This document shows positions 25,287-33,870 of a stretch of 64,000 nucleotides of DNA, in pieces. A program made the translations under genes and the position numbers. Position 1 is the stretch's first letter. Each line of letters starts with the position of its first letter. Location: positions 148,700 through 212,699 of the forward strand of contig NZ_CP030943.1 of NCBI RefSeq assembly GCF_036621415.1. The letters run 5' to 3'. The notes beneath the pieces were generated by a model. That model was not told the origin of the DNA. It searched no databases and saw nothing but the letters and a program-made list of their open reading frames with translations. Source of the DNA: Nitratireductor thuwali (GTDB taxonomy: Bacteria; Pseudomonadota; Alphaproteobacteria; Rhizobiales; Rhizobiaceae).

Positions 25287-27029
25287 TCAGGTGCGCGCAC
25301 CCGACGCATGCAGGCCGGCGATAAAGCCGAAGGTCATGCCCGGGCCCAGCGTTATGCCGCCTCCCGAGTAATTTCCGCCCAGCACGCTCGCCATATCGTT
25401 GCCGACGGCATAGAGGCCGTGAACGATTTCGCCGGCGTCGTTCAGGACGCGCGTGTGATGATCGGTGCGAATGCCGGCGAAGGTGCCGATACTGCCCGGG
25501 ATCACCCGGATCGCGTAGAAGGGCCCGTTCGCGATCGGAGCGAGACAGGGGTTCGGCTTCACTTCCGGGTCTCCGTGGAAGCGGTTATAGGCCGTGCTGC
25601 CGCGCGCGAACTCCGTGTCGACGCCGGTCGGCACATCCTGGTTGAATTTCGTCACGGTCGCTTCGAAGGCGGAAGGGTCGATCCCGGCGTTGCGCGCGAG
25701 GTCGGACAGCGTCTCCCCCCTGACCAGGTATCCTGACCTGATCGACGGCCCCAGTGGCATCGGCGCGGGTTTCACATGACCCAAGCCATAGGACCGGATC
25801 GTGCGGTGATCGCAAATCAGAAAGGCCTCGGCCGGCTCGCCTGCGGGTGTGGCAGCCTCCAAGCCCTGAATGAAATCGTGATAGCTGTTGGACTCGTTGA
25901 CGAACCGCCGGCCGTTTCGACCCACAGCGATAACGCCCGGTTTGCCGCGGTCGATGAAATGCGGGAACGGCCCCTTCGTGCCGTCGGGGCGCGGAACCAG
26001 GCTTGTCGGCGCCCATGCAGCCGCGTTGGGGTAGTCCATCAGCGTCGCCGCGCCGATGGCCTCCGCCATTCGCAGCCCGTCGCCGGTGTTGCCGGGGCTT
26101 GCCGCCGAGACATGTTCGCCCTCGGCCGACGGGTGCTTGTAAAGGGTTTGACGCCGCGAGACATCCTGCGGAAAGCCGCCGCAGGCGAGCACCACTCCAT
26201 TGCGGGCGACCACCTGCCGCAGGCCCTGCCGCGTGAGTACGACGGCCCCCGTCACCGTACCCGAACCGTCGCGGACCAGCGATTTGACCGGGCTCTCCAG
26301 CATCACCTCGACCCCGAGGTCCCGGGCGGAGCGATGGAGCCGCGCGGCGAGAGCGTTGCCGTTGGTCAGCAATTGCGAGCGTCCCGTGAACGCCCGGTCC
26401 AGCCCGAATTTGGCCAGCCGCCGCGATACGTAGAGGAAGGACTCCGGCCGTTTGAACGCCCGGTAGAAATGCCAAAGCTCCTTGCCCGAGCCGATGGCCA
26501 GTCCGAACAGGGTCAGTTCCTTGCGGGGCGGCCGCAGCTTCGCGATGTCGTCGCCCAAGATAGACGCCTTGGCGGGCTTGACCAGGATCGAGCGCCCACC
26601 CGCCGTGCCGCCGGGAGCATCCGGGTGATAGTCGGAGAAGGCCGGCGACGCCTCGAACCGCACATGCGTGTTCTCTTCCATGAAGTCGATCATCGCCGGA
26701 CCGGAATCGAGAAACGCTTCGGCCCGGGCGGAGTCGAACTGGTTTCCCGCCTCATGCCGGATATAGGCCAGAGCGGCGTCCTTGCTGTCGTCAACGCCGG
26801 CCGCGCGACTGACCGGGTTGTTGGGCACCCAGAGATAACCGCCGGAAAGCGCTGTCGTGCCGCCGAACACAGGCTCCTTCTCGGCGACGACAACCTTGAG
26901 TCCGTTCCTGGCGGCGACGATCGCCGCCGTCATCCCGCTGGCGCCGGATCCGGCAACCAGAAGATCGCATGTGATCGAAGGCAATGTGCGATCGGCGCTA
27001 TCGGTCATATCTGGATCTTTCATGTGCAT
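25287..27029 (-). CDS. FAD-dependent oxidoreductase, 3-ketosteroid delta1-dehydrogenase-like
   Basis: A 580-residue flavoprotein of the fumarate reductase/KstD family. The N-terminus has the dinucleotide fold GSGASG (about 27-32) and FGGTTALSGGYLWVPNNP, the opening shared by KstD-like enzymes. The C-terminus has GLYAVGNDMASVLGGNYSGGGITLGPGMTFGF, with the conserved Tyr-Ser-Gly-Gly-Gly loop. KstDs remove hydrogens from C1-C2 of a 3-keto ring and pass them to FAD. The gene lies 11 bases after an SDR and before TRAP genes. The substrate may be a steroid-like or smaller cyclic ketone; family membership is surer than substrate. Confidence 0.85.
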   Translation of the reverse strand: MHMKDPDMTDSADRTLPSITCDLLVAGSGASGMTAAIVAARNGLKVVVAEKEPVFGGTTALSGGYLWVPNNPVSRAAGVDDSKDAALAYIRHEAGNQFDSARAEAFLDSGPAMIDFMEENTHVRFEASPAFSDYHPDAPGGTAGGRSILVKPAKASILGDDIAKLRPPRKELTLFGLAIGSGKELWHFYRAFKRPESFLYVSRRLAKFGLDRAFTGRSQLLTNGNALAARLHRSARDLGVEVMLESPVKSLVRDGSGTVTGAVVLTRQGLRQVVARNGVVLACGGFPQDVSRRQTLYKHPSAEGEHVSAASPGNTGDGLRMAEAIGAATLMDYPNAAAWAPTSLVPRPDGTKGPFPHFIDRGKPGVIAVGRNGRRFVNESNSYHDFIQGLEAATPAGEPAEAFLICDHRTIRSYGLGHVKPAPMPLGPSIRSGYLVRGETLSDLARNAGIDPSAFEATVTKFNQDVPTGVDTEFARGSTAYNRFHGDPEVKPNPCLAPIANGPFYAIRVIPGSIGTFAGIRTDHHTRVLNDAGEIVHGLYAVGNDMASVLGGNYSGGGITLGPGMTFGFIAGLHASGART

Positions 27030-27040
27030 TGCTAAGGAGA

Positions 27041-27808
27041 TCAGTTGGCGAGGTAGCCACCGTCGACGGGCAACATGGTGCCGGTGACGTAGCTCGACAG
27101 ATCCGAGGCCAGGAACAGCACCGGGCCGACCAGTTCCTCTGGCTGGCCTACGCGGCCCATGGGAGTGTGCCCCATGAAGCGCGCCATGGCATCGGGATTG
27201 GCTCGGGTGCCCTCGGTCATCGGGGTGGCGATCACGCCGGGGGCGATTCCGTTGACGCGCACGCCGTCTGCGGCGAGGTCGCAGGCGAGCGCCTTCGTCA
27301 GCTGTAATACGCCACCTTTTGAGGCGGCATAGCTGGCCGAATTCCTGTAGCCGACAAAGGAGGCGATCGAGCCCAGATTAACGATACGCCCGCGGGTTTT
27401 CTTCAAATGGTCGAGGAAGGCCACGACCATGTTCGCCATGCCCTTCAGGTTAATGTCGATCTGGGAGTCGAGATGGGCGAGAAAGTCCGGCTCGTGCGGA
27501 GCCGTGCGTCGGGTGACGCCTGCATTGTTCACAAGTACCGAAATCTGGCCGAATACGGCCCCGGCCTCGCGGGCGAGGGTTGCGCATGCATCGCGGTCAG
27601 ACACGTCGAGCGGGAATCCACGCGCCCGGCCACCTTCCGCCTCGATCCGCTCCGCCTGTTCTCGGGCGCCATTACCGTTGACATCGCACAGGAGGACCGA
27701 GGCGCCAGCGGCCGCCAGCCCCGATGCAATGGCAGCGCCATTTCCCTGAGCAGCGCCAGTGATTACCGCAACATCACCGGCCATAAGCCCTGACAGTGTT
27801 CCGGACAT
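27041..27808 (-). CDS. SDR-family NAD(P)-dependent oxidoreductase
   Basis: A classical 255-residue short-chain dehydrogenase: TGAAQGNG cofactor loop at 17-24, NNAG at about 94-97, a serine in LGSIAS (about 147-150) and the Tyr160-x3-Lys164 catalytic pair. The C-terminal VTGTMLPVDGGYLA is standard. A GGAGG site lies 7 bases before the ATG at 27808; the frame open to 27880 is non-coding leader. CDVN after strand 2 (Asp42) favours NAD over NADP. As first gene of the TRAP operon it likely oxidises a hydroxyl to the ketone used by the adjacent flavoprotein. Confidence 0.9.
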   Translation of the reverse strand: MSGTLSGLMAGDVAVITGAAQGNGAAIASGLAAAGASVLLCDVNGNGAREQAERIEAEGGRARGFPLDVSDRDACATLAREAGAVFGQISVLVNNAGVTRRTAPHEPDFLAHLDSQIDINLKGMANMVVAFLDHLKKTRGRIVNLGSIASFVGYRNSASYAASKGGVLQLTKALACDLAADGVRVNGIAPGVIATPMTEGTRANPDAMARFMGHTPMGRVGQPEELVGPVLFLASDLSSYVTGTMLPVDGGYLAN

Positions 27809-27880
27809 ATTTTCCTCCCAGTCAGTTCCGCTCGTTGCCACTCCGCCTTCAGAAGAGGCATATTTCGTATTGCAGATCAA

Positions 27881-27901
27881 ATATTATGTATTACATAATA
27901 T
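27881..27901. promoter_or_regulatory. Palindromic operator between SDR operon and iclR-type gene
   Basis: Perfect inverted repeat ATATTATGT-N3-ACATAATAT in the 130-base divergent promoter region, strikingly AT-rich for this DNA. It lies 73 bases before the SDR start and 38 bases before the regulator start, so it can control both. The adjacent IclR-family protein is the obvious candidate binder. Confidence 0.72.
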
Positions 27902-27938
27902 GCGCTACTTTATGTGATATTGCTTACGGGATCAAATC

Positions 27939-28808
27939 GTGTCAAGTGTCATTCTCGCGGCGCTGGGGCGCCGAAAAGCGGAGAACAGGGCTGTGCTGGA
28001 TGAAATTGCGACCGCGGTCGAAGTCGGGGGAAAGCCGGACCAGATTGGCGTCCAATCGGTTGAAGTCGCGGGGAGAATCCTTGAAGTCCTGATCCAGGCC
28101 GACGGCCCGATGAAACTGGCGGAGATCGCCAGCGAAGTAGGCATGCCCTCGGCCAAGGTGCATCGCTATCTTGTCAGTCTTATCAGGACTGGCTTGGCAA
28201 TGCAGTCCAGAGACACATCGAAATACGATCTCGGACCGACTGCCTTCCAGCTGGGAATAAAGGGATTCGCCAGGTTCGAGCCCCTGAAGGCCGCGGAAAC
28301 CATGTTACGCGATTTGGTCGAAATGGTAGGCGAAACGGCCGCATTGGCCGTCTGGGCCGAAAGAGGGCCGACCATGATCCGCGTCATCGAAGCCCGGCAC
28401 GATTTCGCCACGACGATAGCGCCGACGCACCACTGCCCGCTTACCTTCTCGGCGACCGGCATCTTGTTCGCCAGTTTCGAGGACCCCGCGCGCACGAATA
28501 TCGCGATTGAGCGCGAATTGGAACAGAACCGGAATTCCGGCCGCCCGAATGCCCCGCGCGATCGTGTCTCGCTGGCCGAGATGATCGCTGAGACCCGCAA
28601 CCGTGGCTTTTCAGTCATGAACGATGGTGGCGGCGATGGTTTCGGGGCTGTCAGCGCCCCAATCTTCGACGTAGCCGGACGCCTTCGTATGGCCTTGACC
28701 GTCTTCGGTCACACCGGAAGGGTTGATACGAGTCCGGACGGAATATTGGCGCGCATCGTCGCGCGGACCGCGCGTTCCTTATCAGCAGCGTTCGGTTATA
28801 AGGATTGA
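27939..28808 (+). CDS. IclR-family transcriptional regulator
   Basis: A 289-residue IclR protein. The winged helix (VEVAGRILEVLIQADGPMKLAEIASEVGMPSAKVHRYLVSLIRTGL) spans about 40-90. The effector domain (about 105-285) includes MVGETAALAVWAERGPTMIRV, CPLTFSATGILFASF, RNRGFSVMNDGGGDGFGAVSAPIFD and the closing LRMALTVFG. The start is a GTG at 27939. It is divergent from the SDR/flavoprotein/TRAP operon, with a shared palindromic operator between them. IclR proteins in this setting usually respond to the imported substrate or a metabolite of it. Confidence 0.92.
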   Translation: MSSVILAALGRRKAENRAVLDEIATAVEVGGKPDQIGVQSVEVAGRILEVLIQADGPMKLAEIASEVGMPSAKVHRYLVSLIRTGLAMQSRDTSKYDLGPTAFQLGIKGFARFEPLKAAETMLRDLVEMVGETAALAVWAERGPTMIRVIEARHDFATTIAPTHHCPLTFSATGILFASFEDPARTNIAIERELEQNRNSGRPNAPRDRVSLAEMIAETRNRGFSVMNDGGGDGFGAVSAPIFDVAGRLRMALTVFGHTGRVDTSPDGILARIVARTARSLSAAFGYKD

Positions 28809-28972
28809 CGCTCTGAATTAGCATACTCCTGTCTTTGTGACACGAACTTGCAAACCGCTGACTCGTGGATGTTCGTCGCACCAGAAGACGCCATCGAATG
28901 GGTTTCCGCAACCTTAGCGGCGTCTGTTGGCCGGGCTGTGCTCAGAGGAGTATCCGGAGCTTCCACGCACCA
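28809..28972. other. Short non-coding gap before IS debris
   Basis: No supported gene in these 160 bases. The region leads directly into the terminal repeat of an IS3 relic. Confidence 0.5.
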
Positions 28973-29142
28973 TGGCCTGCTGCCGGTTTTCGGACACAAA
29001 GCTAGCATAGCATGCTCCTCGAACTCGATGGGGCTGAGATAGCCCAAGTCGAGTGCCTTCGCCGAGGGTTGTAGAAGCGCTCGATGTAATCGAACACATC
29101 CGCCCTGGCATCAGCCCTCGTCCTGTAGACCTTGCGGCTCCG
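28973..29142 (-). mobile_element. IS3-family relic: end of orfB plus terminal repeat
   Basis: On the minus strand the last 45 codons of an IS3-family orfB can be read: VYRTRADARADVFDYIERFY, then NPRRRHST, and after a one-base shift LGYLSPIEFEEHAMLA. The IS tip follows, seen on the plus strand as TGGCCTGCTGCCGGTTTTCG from 28973. The upstream part of orfB is missing and joins an ISKra4-like gene at about 29142. Confidence 0.75.
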
Positions 29143-29357
29143 ACATATTGAACCAGTCAAGAATGTGCGTCACGGGCTGTCTTGTCGCGCTGAGGACGAT
29201 GCCCTGCAGCCCGACGTCTCCGTCGCTGAAGACAGTGACGTCCCGGCCAGGCAGCCATCCCTGTGCCCGCATCGCGGCACGAACCACACCGTGCTTGCCG
29301 GTGGCCACGTTCGGCGCGGCCGCGAACTGACGCGGTGGCCGTCCCGGTGAAACAACG

Positions 29358-29363
29358 CGCCCC
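29358..29363. repeat. Target-site duplication, left copy (CGCCCC)
   Basis: The six bases CGCCCC directly precede the IS21 left boundary TGTCAACG. An identical copy follows the right boundary at 31661-31666. IS21 elements make 4-8 bp duplications. Confidence 0.8.
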
Positions 29364-29441
29364 TGTCAACGCCGCCTCAATTTTCCCCAGAAGTGCCGAA
29401 GTAAAATTCCCCACTCGGCCGGGTCCGGTAATCAGCCGGTT

Positions 29442-30278
29442 TTATGGATTGGCAGCTCCGTTCCTGGGCGGCCGTTCGCGACGTTTCGGAGGCGGTGGTG
29501 GCGTGATTGGTGCGTTCGCGCGGACATGTTCGGGGATCAGGTCCGCGTGGCTGCGAATCCGGTAGCTTGCCCCCTCGATCTGGATGACGACGGCATGGTG
29601 CAGGAGGCGGTCCAGAAGCGCGGTGGCGACGACGGGATCGCCGAAGACCTCTCCCCACTCGGCAAAGCCGCGGTTGGATGTAAGGATCATAGCGCCCTTC
29701 TCGTATCGCGCATTGACGAGTTGGAAGAACAGGTTGGCGCCGCCCTGGGTGATGGGCAGGTAGCCGATCTCGTCGACGATCAGCAGCGAGGCGCGAGAGT
29801 GGAAGCGGATTTTCTCCGCGAGCTGGCCTTGTCGTTCGGCCTTCGCAAGCCCGCCGATCAGATCCGCCAAGGTGGCTCGGTAGACCTGCCGGCCGGCTTT
29901 GACCGCCGCGACGCCGAGCGCGGTCGCGAGGTGGCTTTTTCCAGTTCCAGGTGGCCCCAGGAAGTGAACAACCTCGGCGCGGCGGATGAAGTCGAGCTGT
30001 GCGAGCGCCGCTATCCTCTCGCGGTCAAGCGATGGCTGGAAGCTGAAGTCGAAGCTTTCCAGTGTTTTGGCCGGCAGAAGCTTTGCCGTCAGCAGCGCTA
30101 CGTCAATCCGGCGGGTTTCCCGGGTCGCGTATTCCTCGGCGAGCAGGGCATCGATAGCCTCGATGCCGGTGATCTCTCCCTTCTCGAGCTGCTGCATCGT
30201 GTGATCGAGCGCCTCGAGTGCACGCGGCATCTTCAGCCCGACCAACGCGCCTCGGATGCGGTCCAGAACCTCCGTCAT
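29442..30278 (-). CDS. istB: IS21-family helper ATPase IstB
   Basis: The 278-residue AAA+ helper of the IS21 element. Walker A GPPGTGKS is at 108-115, Walker B LLIVDE at about 165-170, then IGYLPITQGGANLFFQLVNARYE and the NRGFAEWGEVFGD signature. A proline-rich C-terminal tail (ITPPPPPKRRERPP) extends beyond the usual 250 residues. The start overlaps the istA stop by four bases (ATGA), standard for IS21. Appears intact. Confidence 0.93.
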   Translation of the reverse strand: MTEVLDRIRGALVGLKMPRALEALDHTMQQLEKGEITGIEAIDALLAEEYATRETRRIDVALLTAKLLPAKTLESFDFSFQPSLDRERIAALAQLDFIRRAEVVHFLGPPGTGKSHLATALGVAAVKAGRQVYRATLADLIGGLAKAERQGQLAEKIRFHSRASLLIVDEIGYLPITQGGANLFFQLVNARYEKGAMILTSNRGFAEWGEVFGDPVVATALLDRLLHHAVVIQIEGASYRIRSHADLIPEHVRANAPITPPPPPKRRERPPRNGAANP

Positions 30279-31538
30279 GGCCGGCTCCCTTCCGCCAGGC
30301 GTCGGCCCACGGCATCATAGAAGGCTAGCGAGCGCCGCGGGACTCCAGTTGCCTGCGGCACTGGTCGTTGCGGTGGCACGGTCTTGCGATGAGCCGGATC
30401 GACCCGTCGCCGATTCCTGCCTTCGAGAACTGGATGCGCGGCGATCAACGCTCCGTCTTCGAAGATGCGGATTTCGGAAGTGAGGTTCTGGACCTCGACG
30501 ACGCGCTTGCGGGTCGTGTCAGGAACGCTGTAGTGGTTGCCGTCCACCGAGACCATGCCCTCGTGGCTCACGCGCCGTTCCACCGTCAGAACGGCGCTGT
30601 AGGGGACCGCGGGCAGCGGTTTCAGATGTGGCAATTCCTCGGCAAAGGCCTCGTCGACAACCCGACCCGTCGTGGCGTGAATCCTCGGATTGGCGACCTC
30701 GCTGCGCCAGGCATCGAACCGAGCGTTTATATCATCGATGTTTCGGAACGAGCGGGCGAGGAAGAAGTCCTGGCGGATGTAGCGGAACGGCCGCTCGATC
30801 TTGCCCTTCGTCTTGGCCCGATAGGGGCGGCAGGCCCGGGGCACGGCGCCGTAATGGTTCAGCAGCGCCACGAGCGCGGCGTTGTAGGTGATTACACCCG
30901 CGTCGTCCTCGCCGATCACCGCGGTCTTCATCCGGTCATAGAGAACTTCCTCCGGCACACCGCCAATGGCCCGCGAAGGCGGCGATGTGGCAGCGCATGA
31001 CCGATTGCAGGTTCTGGCTGGAGACGAACCGCCCCCACAGCCAGCGGCTGTGACCCAGAATGATCGAGAACAGCCAGGCCTTGCGCGCAGCGTCAGGCTC
31101 ATCCGTGAACGTCACCGCGAACTCCGCAAAGTCGACCTGGGCCTGCTTGCCCGGCGGCGTCTCGAACCGCCGCTCGAACCGGAGACGTTTTGGCGGACGA
31201 GCATCGCGCAGAAAGTCCGTGACCGCCGTATAGCCGCCCTCGTAGCCCATCTCCCGAATCTCACGCAGAAGGCGCGCTCCGGTCAGGTCGGGGAAGGCGA
31301 GCGCACGTTCCCGTAGATAAACCTCGAATGGTTCGATGACGCGCGCCCGCGGAGCCCGTGGCCCGTAACTCGGCGCTTCCAGGCCGAGCTCGAGATACTT
31401 GCGCACAGTCTTGCGGTCACAGCCCACCTTCCGCGCAATCGCGGTGATGCTGAGACCCTGCTTCTTCAAATCGTGGATCAAGACGATCTCCCTCAGTGCC
31501 TTCACCTGACTGCCCCCGCCGTTCCTCGCTCGGGGCAT
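30275..31538 (-). pseudogene. istA: IS21-family transposase IstA with a one-base frameshift
   Basis: The N-terminal half reads MPRARNGGGSQVKALREIV, with a helix-turn-helix (LSITAIARKVGCDRKTVRKYL) and the start of the DDE core (GKQAQVDFAEFAVTF). At the C run 30970-30972 one extra base shifts the frame: CHIAAFA should continue AIGGVPEEVLYDRMK. The second half (NYAALVALLNHYG-like region, KGKIERPFRYIRQDFF, DGNHYSVPD) is otherwise complete. The break removes the last catalytic acidic residue from the first product, so the copy is inactive unless the extra base is a sequencing error. Start taken at the ATG at 31538. Confidence 0.85.
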
Positions 31539-31660
31539 CAGGCCAGCTTCCCGCGGCGCCGCCAATTTCCGGATATTGAAGGTCCGGAAATCGCCGACGC
31601 CGCTCGCGTCTGGGGAAAATTCAAACGGCGCTTTCGGGGAGATTACGTCCGGAGATTACA

Positions 31661-31666
31661 CGCCCC
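31661..31666. repeat. Target-site duplication, right copy (CGCCCC)
   Basis: Second copy of the six-base duplication produced by insertion of the IS21 element that ends at 31660. Confidence 0.8.
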
Positions 31667-32397
31667 ATCGAGATTTCGAAATGCCGGCTTTGATACCCGG
31701 GAACCGCGCGGATGAAGGCACCATCAATGAATACGGGATGGGCGCTGCGTCGGCTCGGCTGATGCGATAGGGGCTTTCGGCGTCCCACCTTTCGATCTGA
31801 TCGGCCACCTTGACCAGCCGGTTGACAACGGTACGGTGATTGTGTGGTCGGGAGGTCGGCACCAAGAGATCAAGGATACGGGCTGCTTCGCGAAACGACA
31901 ATCGCGAGCCGAGTTCGGCCTGGATGCGCTCCAGTTCCGGCGTTGCTCTGCCCGTCAACAGGGCCTCGATGCTTCCGGTGCCCGAGCTTGCCGTTCTTCC
32001 GCAGGCACAGCTGCGGAACCGAGGTACGCGCAGGCGACAAATGCCGAAGAGCGAATGGACCGTACGAGACCGATAATCATGAACCCCACGAGGGGGTTGC
32101 ATTCGGGACATTTCCGATCCTGCTGGCCGGCTTGATCCACCTGGACCTGGGTAAACTCTTCCTGCAGACGCCGCTGGATCGCCTTGCCATCCTCCAGGGA
32201 GAGGCCGAAATCGCCGAGCCGCGCACAGTCGATAATCCGCTCGACGATTGCGACTTCCCGACACCGTGGAACGTCATCGGCGCCGACAATTTCCACCCAG
32301 ACCTTCATCCTCAATTGCGTCATCCACGAGTGCCCTTCCAAAAAAGGCCTCGACTACCCGAAGATTCTTACCCCCACCTTTTCCCGCTCCCCCATTT

Positions 32398-32527
32398 AAC
32401 CGTAAGCGCTGTTCCGCAGGCGCTCGGCGGCCTGTCGGACGACCAAGCCGAGTTCCAGATTCAGGACCGGCTGTCCTTCATGCGCTTTCTGGGCCTGGTG
32501 CTCGGCGATCGCGTACCCGACGCTAGA
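32398..32527 (+). mobile_element. IS5-family transposase fragment
   Basis: The plus frame reads ALGGLSDDQAEFQIQDRLSF, then MRFLGLVLGDRVPDAR. This matches the N-terminal domain of IS5-family transposases, in which SDEQAEFQIRDRLSFMRFL is typical. It stops abruptly after 40-45 residues. No DDE domain remains. Confidence 0.72.
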
Positions 32528-32634
32528 CTAGGACGATATGGCTGTCCCGCGAATATCTCACAAGCCGCGCCGAAGCAACGCGACTCCGGCGCAGAGAAGG
32601 CCGATATCGAGGCGGACAAGGTTCCGGACGCATG

Positions 32635-32853
32635 TGTAATCGCCGCACGTAATCTCCCCGAAAGCGTCGATTGAATTTTCCCCAACCGCAGGAAGCTGGT
32701 CTGATGCACCGAGCGAGGAAAGGCGGAGGCAGGCAGGTGAAGGCACTGAGGGAGATCGTCATGATCCGGGGCAGGGTCTCAGCATCACCGCTATTGCGCG
32801 GAAGGTGGATTGTGACGGCAAGACTGTGCGCATCAGACTTGAGCTCCTCTGCC
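32635..32853 (+). mobile_element. IS21 relic: left tip and start of istA
   Basis: The plus strand repeats the left end of the element at 29364-31660. TGTAATCGCCGCACGTAATC, CTCCCCGAAAGCG and TTGAATTTTCCCC align with that element's outer end. An istA start follows (MHRARKGGGRQVKALREIV at 32704). After a frame shift the istA sequence continues as GLSITAIARKV, DCDGKTVR and LEL, then ends at about 32853 inside the 3' end of the DUF4432 gene. It is a truncated second copy in opposite orientation. Confidence 0.78.
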
Positions 32854-33816
32854 ACCACGGAATTGCCGGTTATAGCGGGTCGAAGCGAACGCGATGTCGA
32901 TGGCGAAGGAACGGGCTTCGCCGGCATTGAGCGGCAGTGACGGCTCGTTGGCGCCGTCGGTAAGGCGGCCAATGCTGCACGGCTCGATCGAGAGCACCCC
33001 GCTGTGTGGACGCAAATTCCGCCAGAGCTGGAGCCACGGCAGCGTATCCGTGCGCCAGCGGAAGTCGATCGCGGGGCCACAATCAGGCGAAACAACGCGA
33101 CAGTCTGCCCAGTCCCCGTATGCACGATGAAGCGTTGCCGCCCGCGCCTCGGTCTCCGGAATTGACAGCGGCCCAGCGACGCGCCCTTTGTCCAAAAGCA
33201 CTTCCGTGCCGTCGCGAACCGCGGGGTAGCCTACGTTGAAATGATAAAGCGCCAGCACCGTAGCCGGGTCAGGGCCAATCACTTCCACCGTGTCCCGGAT
33301 GCGGATCGTCGCGCCACCGATCGGGGCCTCGACCCGCCGACGCATCCGATAGGCGGGATCGCCTTGGCGCCGGCAGACCGCCTCACCCTCGCAATAGAGG
33401 AGAGGTTCCTCCGCGTCCCAGTTCTCCCCGCTGTCCATTAGCCGGGCCGGGGTGAACGGCGCCGAACCGTGCAGCGGCAGCCCGTCTGTCGGCTGCCGGA
33501 TGTGATCGAAGCCGCAGGTGTTGAGAAATCCGCCAAAGCCGCGTTCGAAGGCGCGTGGTCCGCCCGCAAACACATCGACGGGCCGCATGCCGGCGGGGCT
33601 TTGCCAGGCGATCTGACTTCCGCGCCACGAAAGCAAGGCAATGTCGAGCATGCGGCCCGGCGTCACCCAGAAGTCCAGGCCGCCGCCGGTCGAAAAGACA
33701 AGCGCCTCTACGCCGGCTTCTGCTCCTTCCGCCAGGATAACGCGGCGGACGCTGGCGACCTGCCTGAGATCGCCGACGAGGCTGCGTACATCCGAAGGGG
33801 CGGGGCGCGTGTTCAG
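32833..33816 (-). CDS. DUF4432 (aldose epimerase-like) protein, 3' end altered by IS21 relic
   Basis: This is a galactose-mutarotase-like fold protein: TPGRMLDIALLSWRGSQIAW, GFGGFLNTCGFDHIRQP, LPLHGSAPFTPARL, RDTVEVIG and ALYHFNVGYP. Protein-like sequence extends upstream of the first usual start codon (GTG at 33666) to LNTRPAPSDVRSLVGDLRQV. There a CTG at 33816 is preceded by AGGGGA at the right distance, so I propose a CTG start (327 residues). It follows the ABC ATPase on the same strand and likely handles the imported sugar. The last 10 residues run into IS21 sequence, so the native C-terminus is replaced. Confidence 0.72.
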   Translation of the reverse strand: MNTRPAPSDVRSLVGDLRQVASVRRVILAEGAEAGVEALVFSTGGGLDFWVTPGRMLDIALLSWRGSQIAWQSPAGMRPVDVFAGGPRAFERGFGGFLNTCGFDHIRQPTDGLPLHGSAPFTPARLMDSGENWDAEEPLLYCEGEAVCRRQGDPAYRMRRRVEAPIGGATIRIRDTVEVIGPDPATVLALYHFNVGYPAVRDGTEVLLDKGRVAGPLSIPETEARAATLHRAYGDWADCRVVSPDCGPAIDFRWRTDTLPWLQLWRNLRPHSGVLSIEPCSIGRLTDGANEPSLPLNAGEARSFAIDIAFASTRYNRQFRGGRGAQV

Positions 33817-33870
33817 ACTATGTCCCCTGGCGGGAGCTGATGAGTGAACCGTGCACTTCCGTGCAAGAAT

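Larger units (their letters stand above)
29364..31660 (-). mobile_element. Complete IS21-family insertion sequence
   Basis: A 2297-bp element bounded by TGTCAACGCC at 29364 and GGAGATTACA at 31660 (TG...CA tips). Each end has internal repeats of the TTTTCCCC/GGGGAAAA type, for example near 29381-29390 and 31613-31622. It is flanked by the 6-bp duplication CGCCCC and encodes istA and istB in the usual order on the minus strand. istA carries a one-base frameshift. It sits inside an ISKra4-like transposase gene whose frame is restored on its removal, giving independent proof of both boundaries. Confidence 0.9.
29143..32323 (-). pseudogene. ISKra4-like transposase, interrupted by IS21 and truncated
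   Basis: The gene starts at 32323 (MTQLRMKVWVEIVGADD). It reads through KCPECNPLVGF, shifts frame near 32085, then continues RSRTVHSLFGICRLRVPR, EALLTGRATPELERIQAELG and DGAFIRAVPGYQSRHFEIS. Here the IS21 element at 29364-31660 intervenes. If it and one target copy are removed, the frame resumes exactly with MGRVVSPG, then ATGKHGVVRAAMRAQGW, TVFSDGDVGLQGIV and HILDWFNMS, before being cut at about 29143. Family assignment rests on the SDGD...HILDWF layout and the zinc-ribbon-like N-terminus. Non-functional. Confidence 0.7.
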
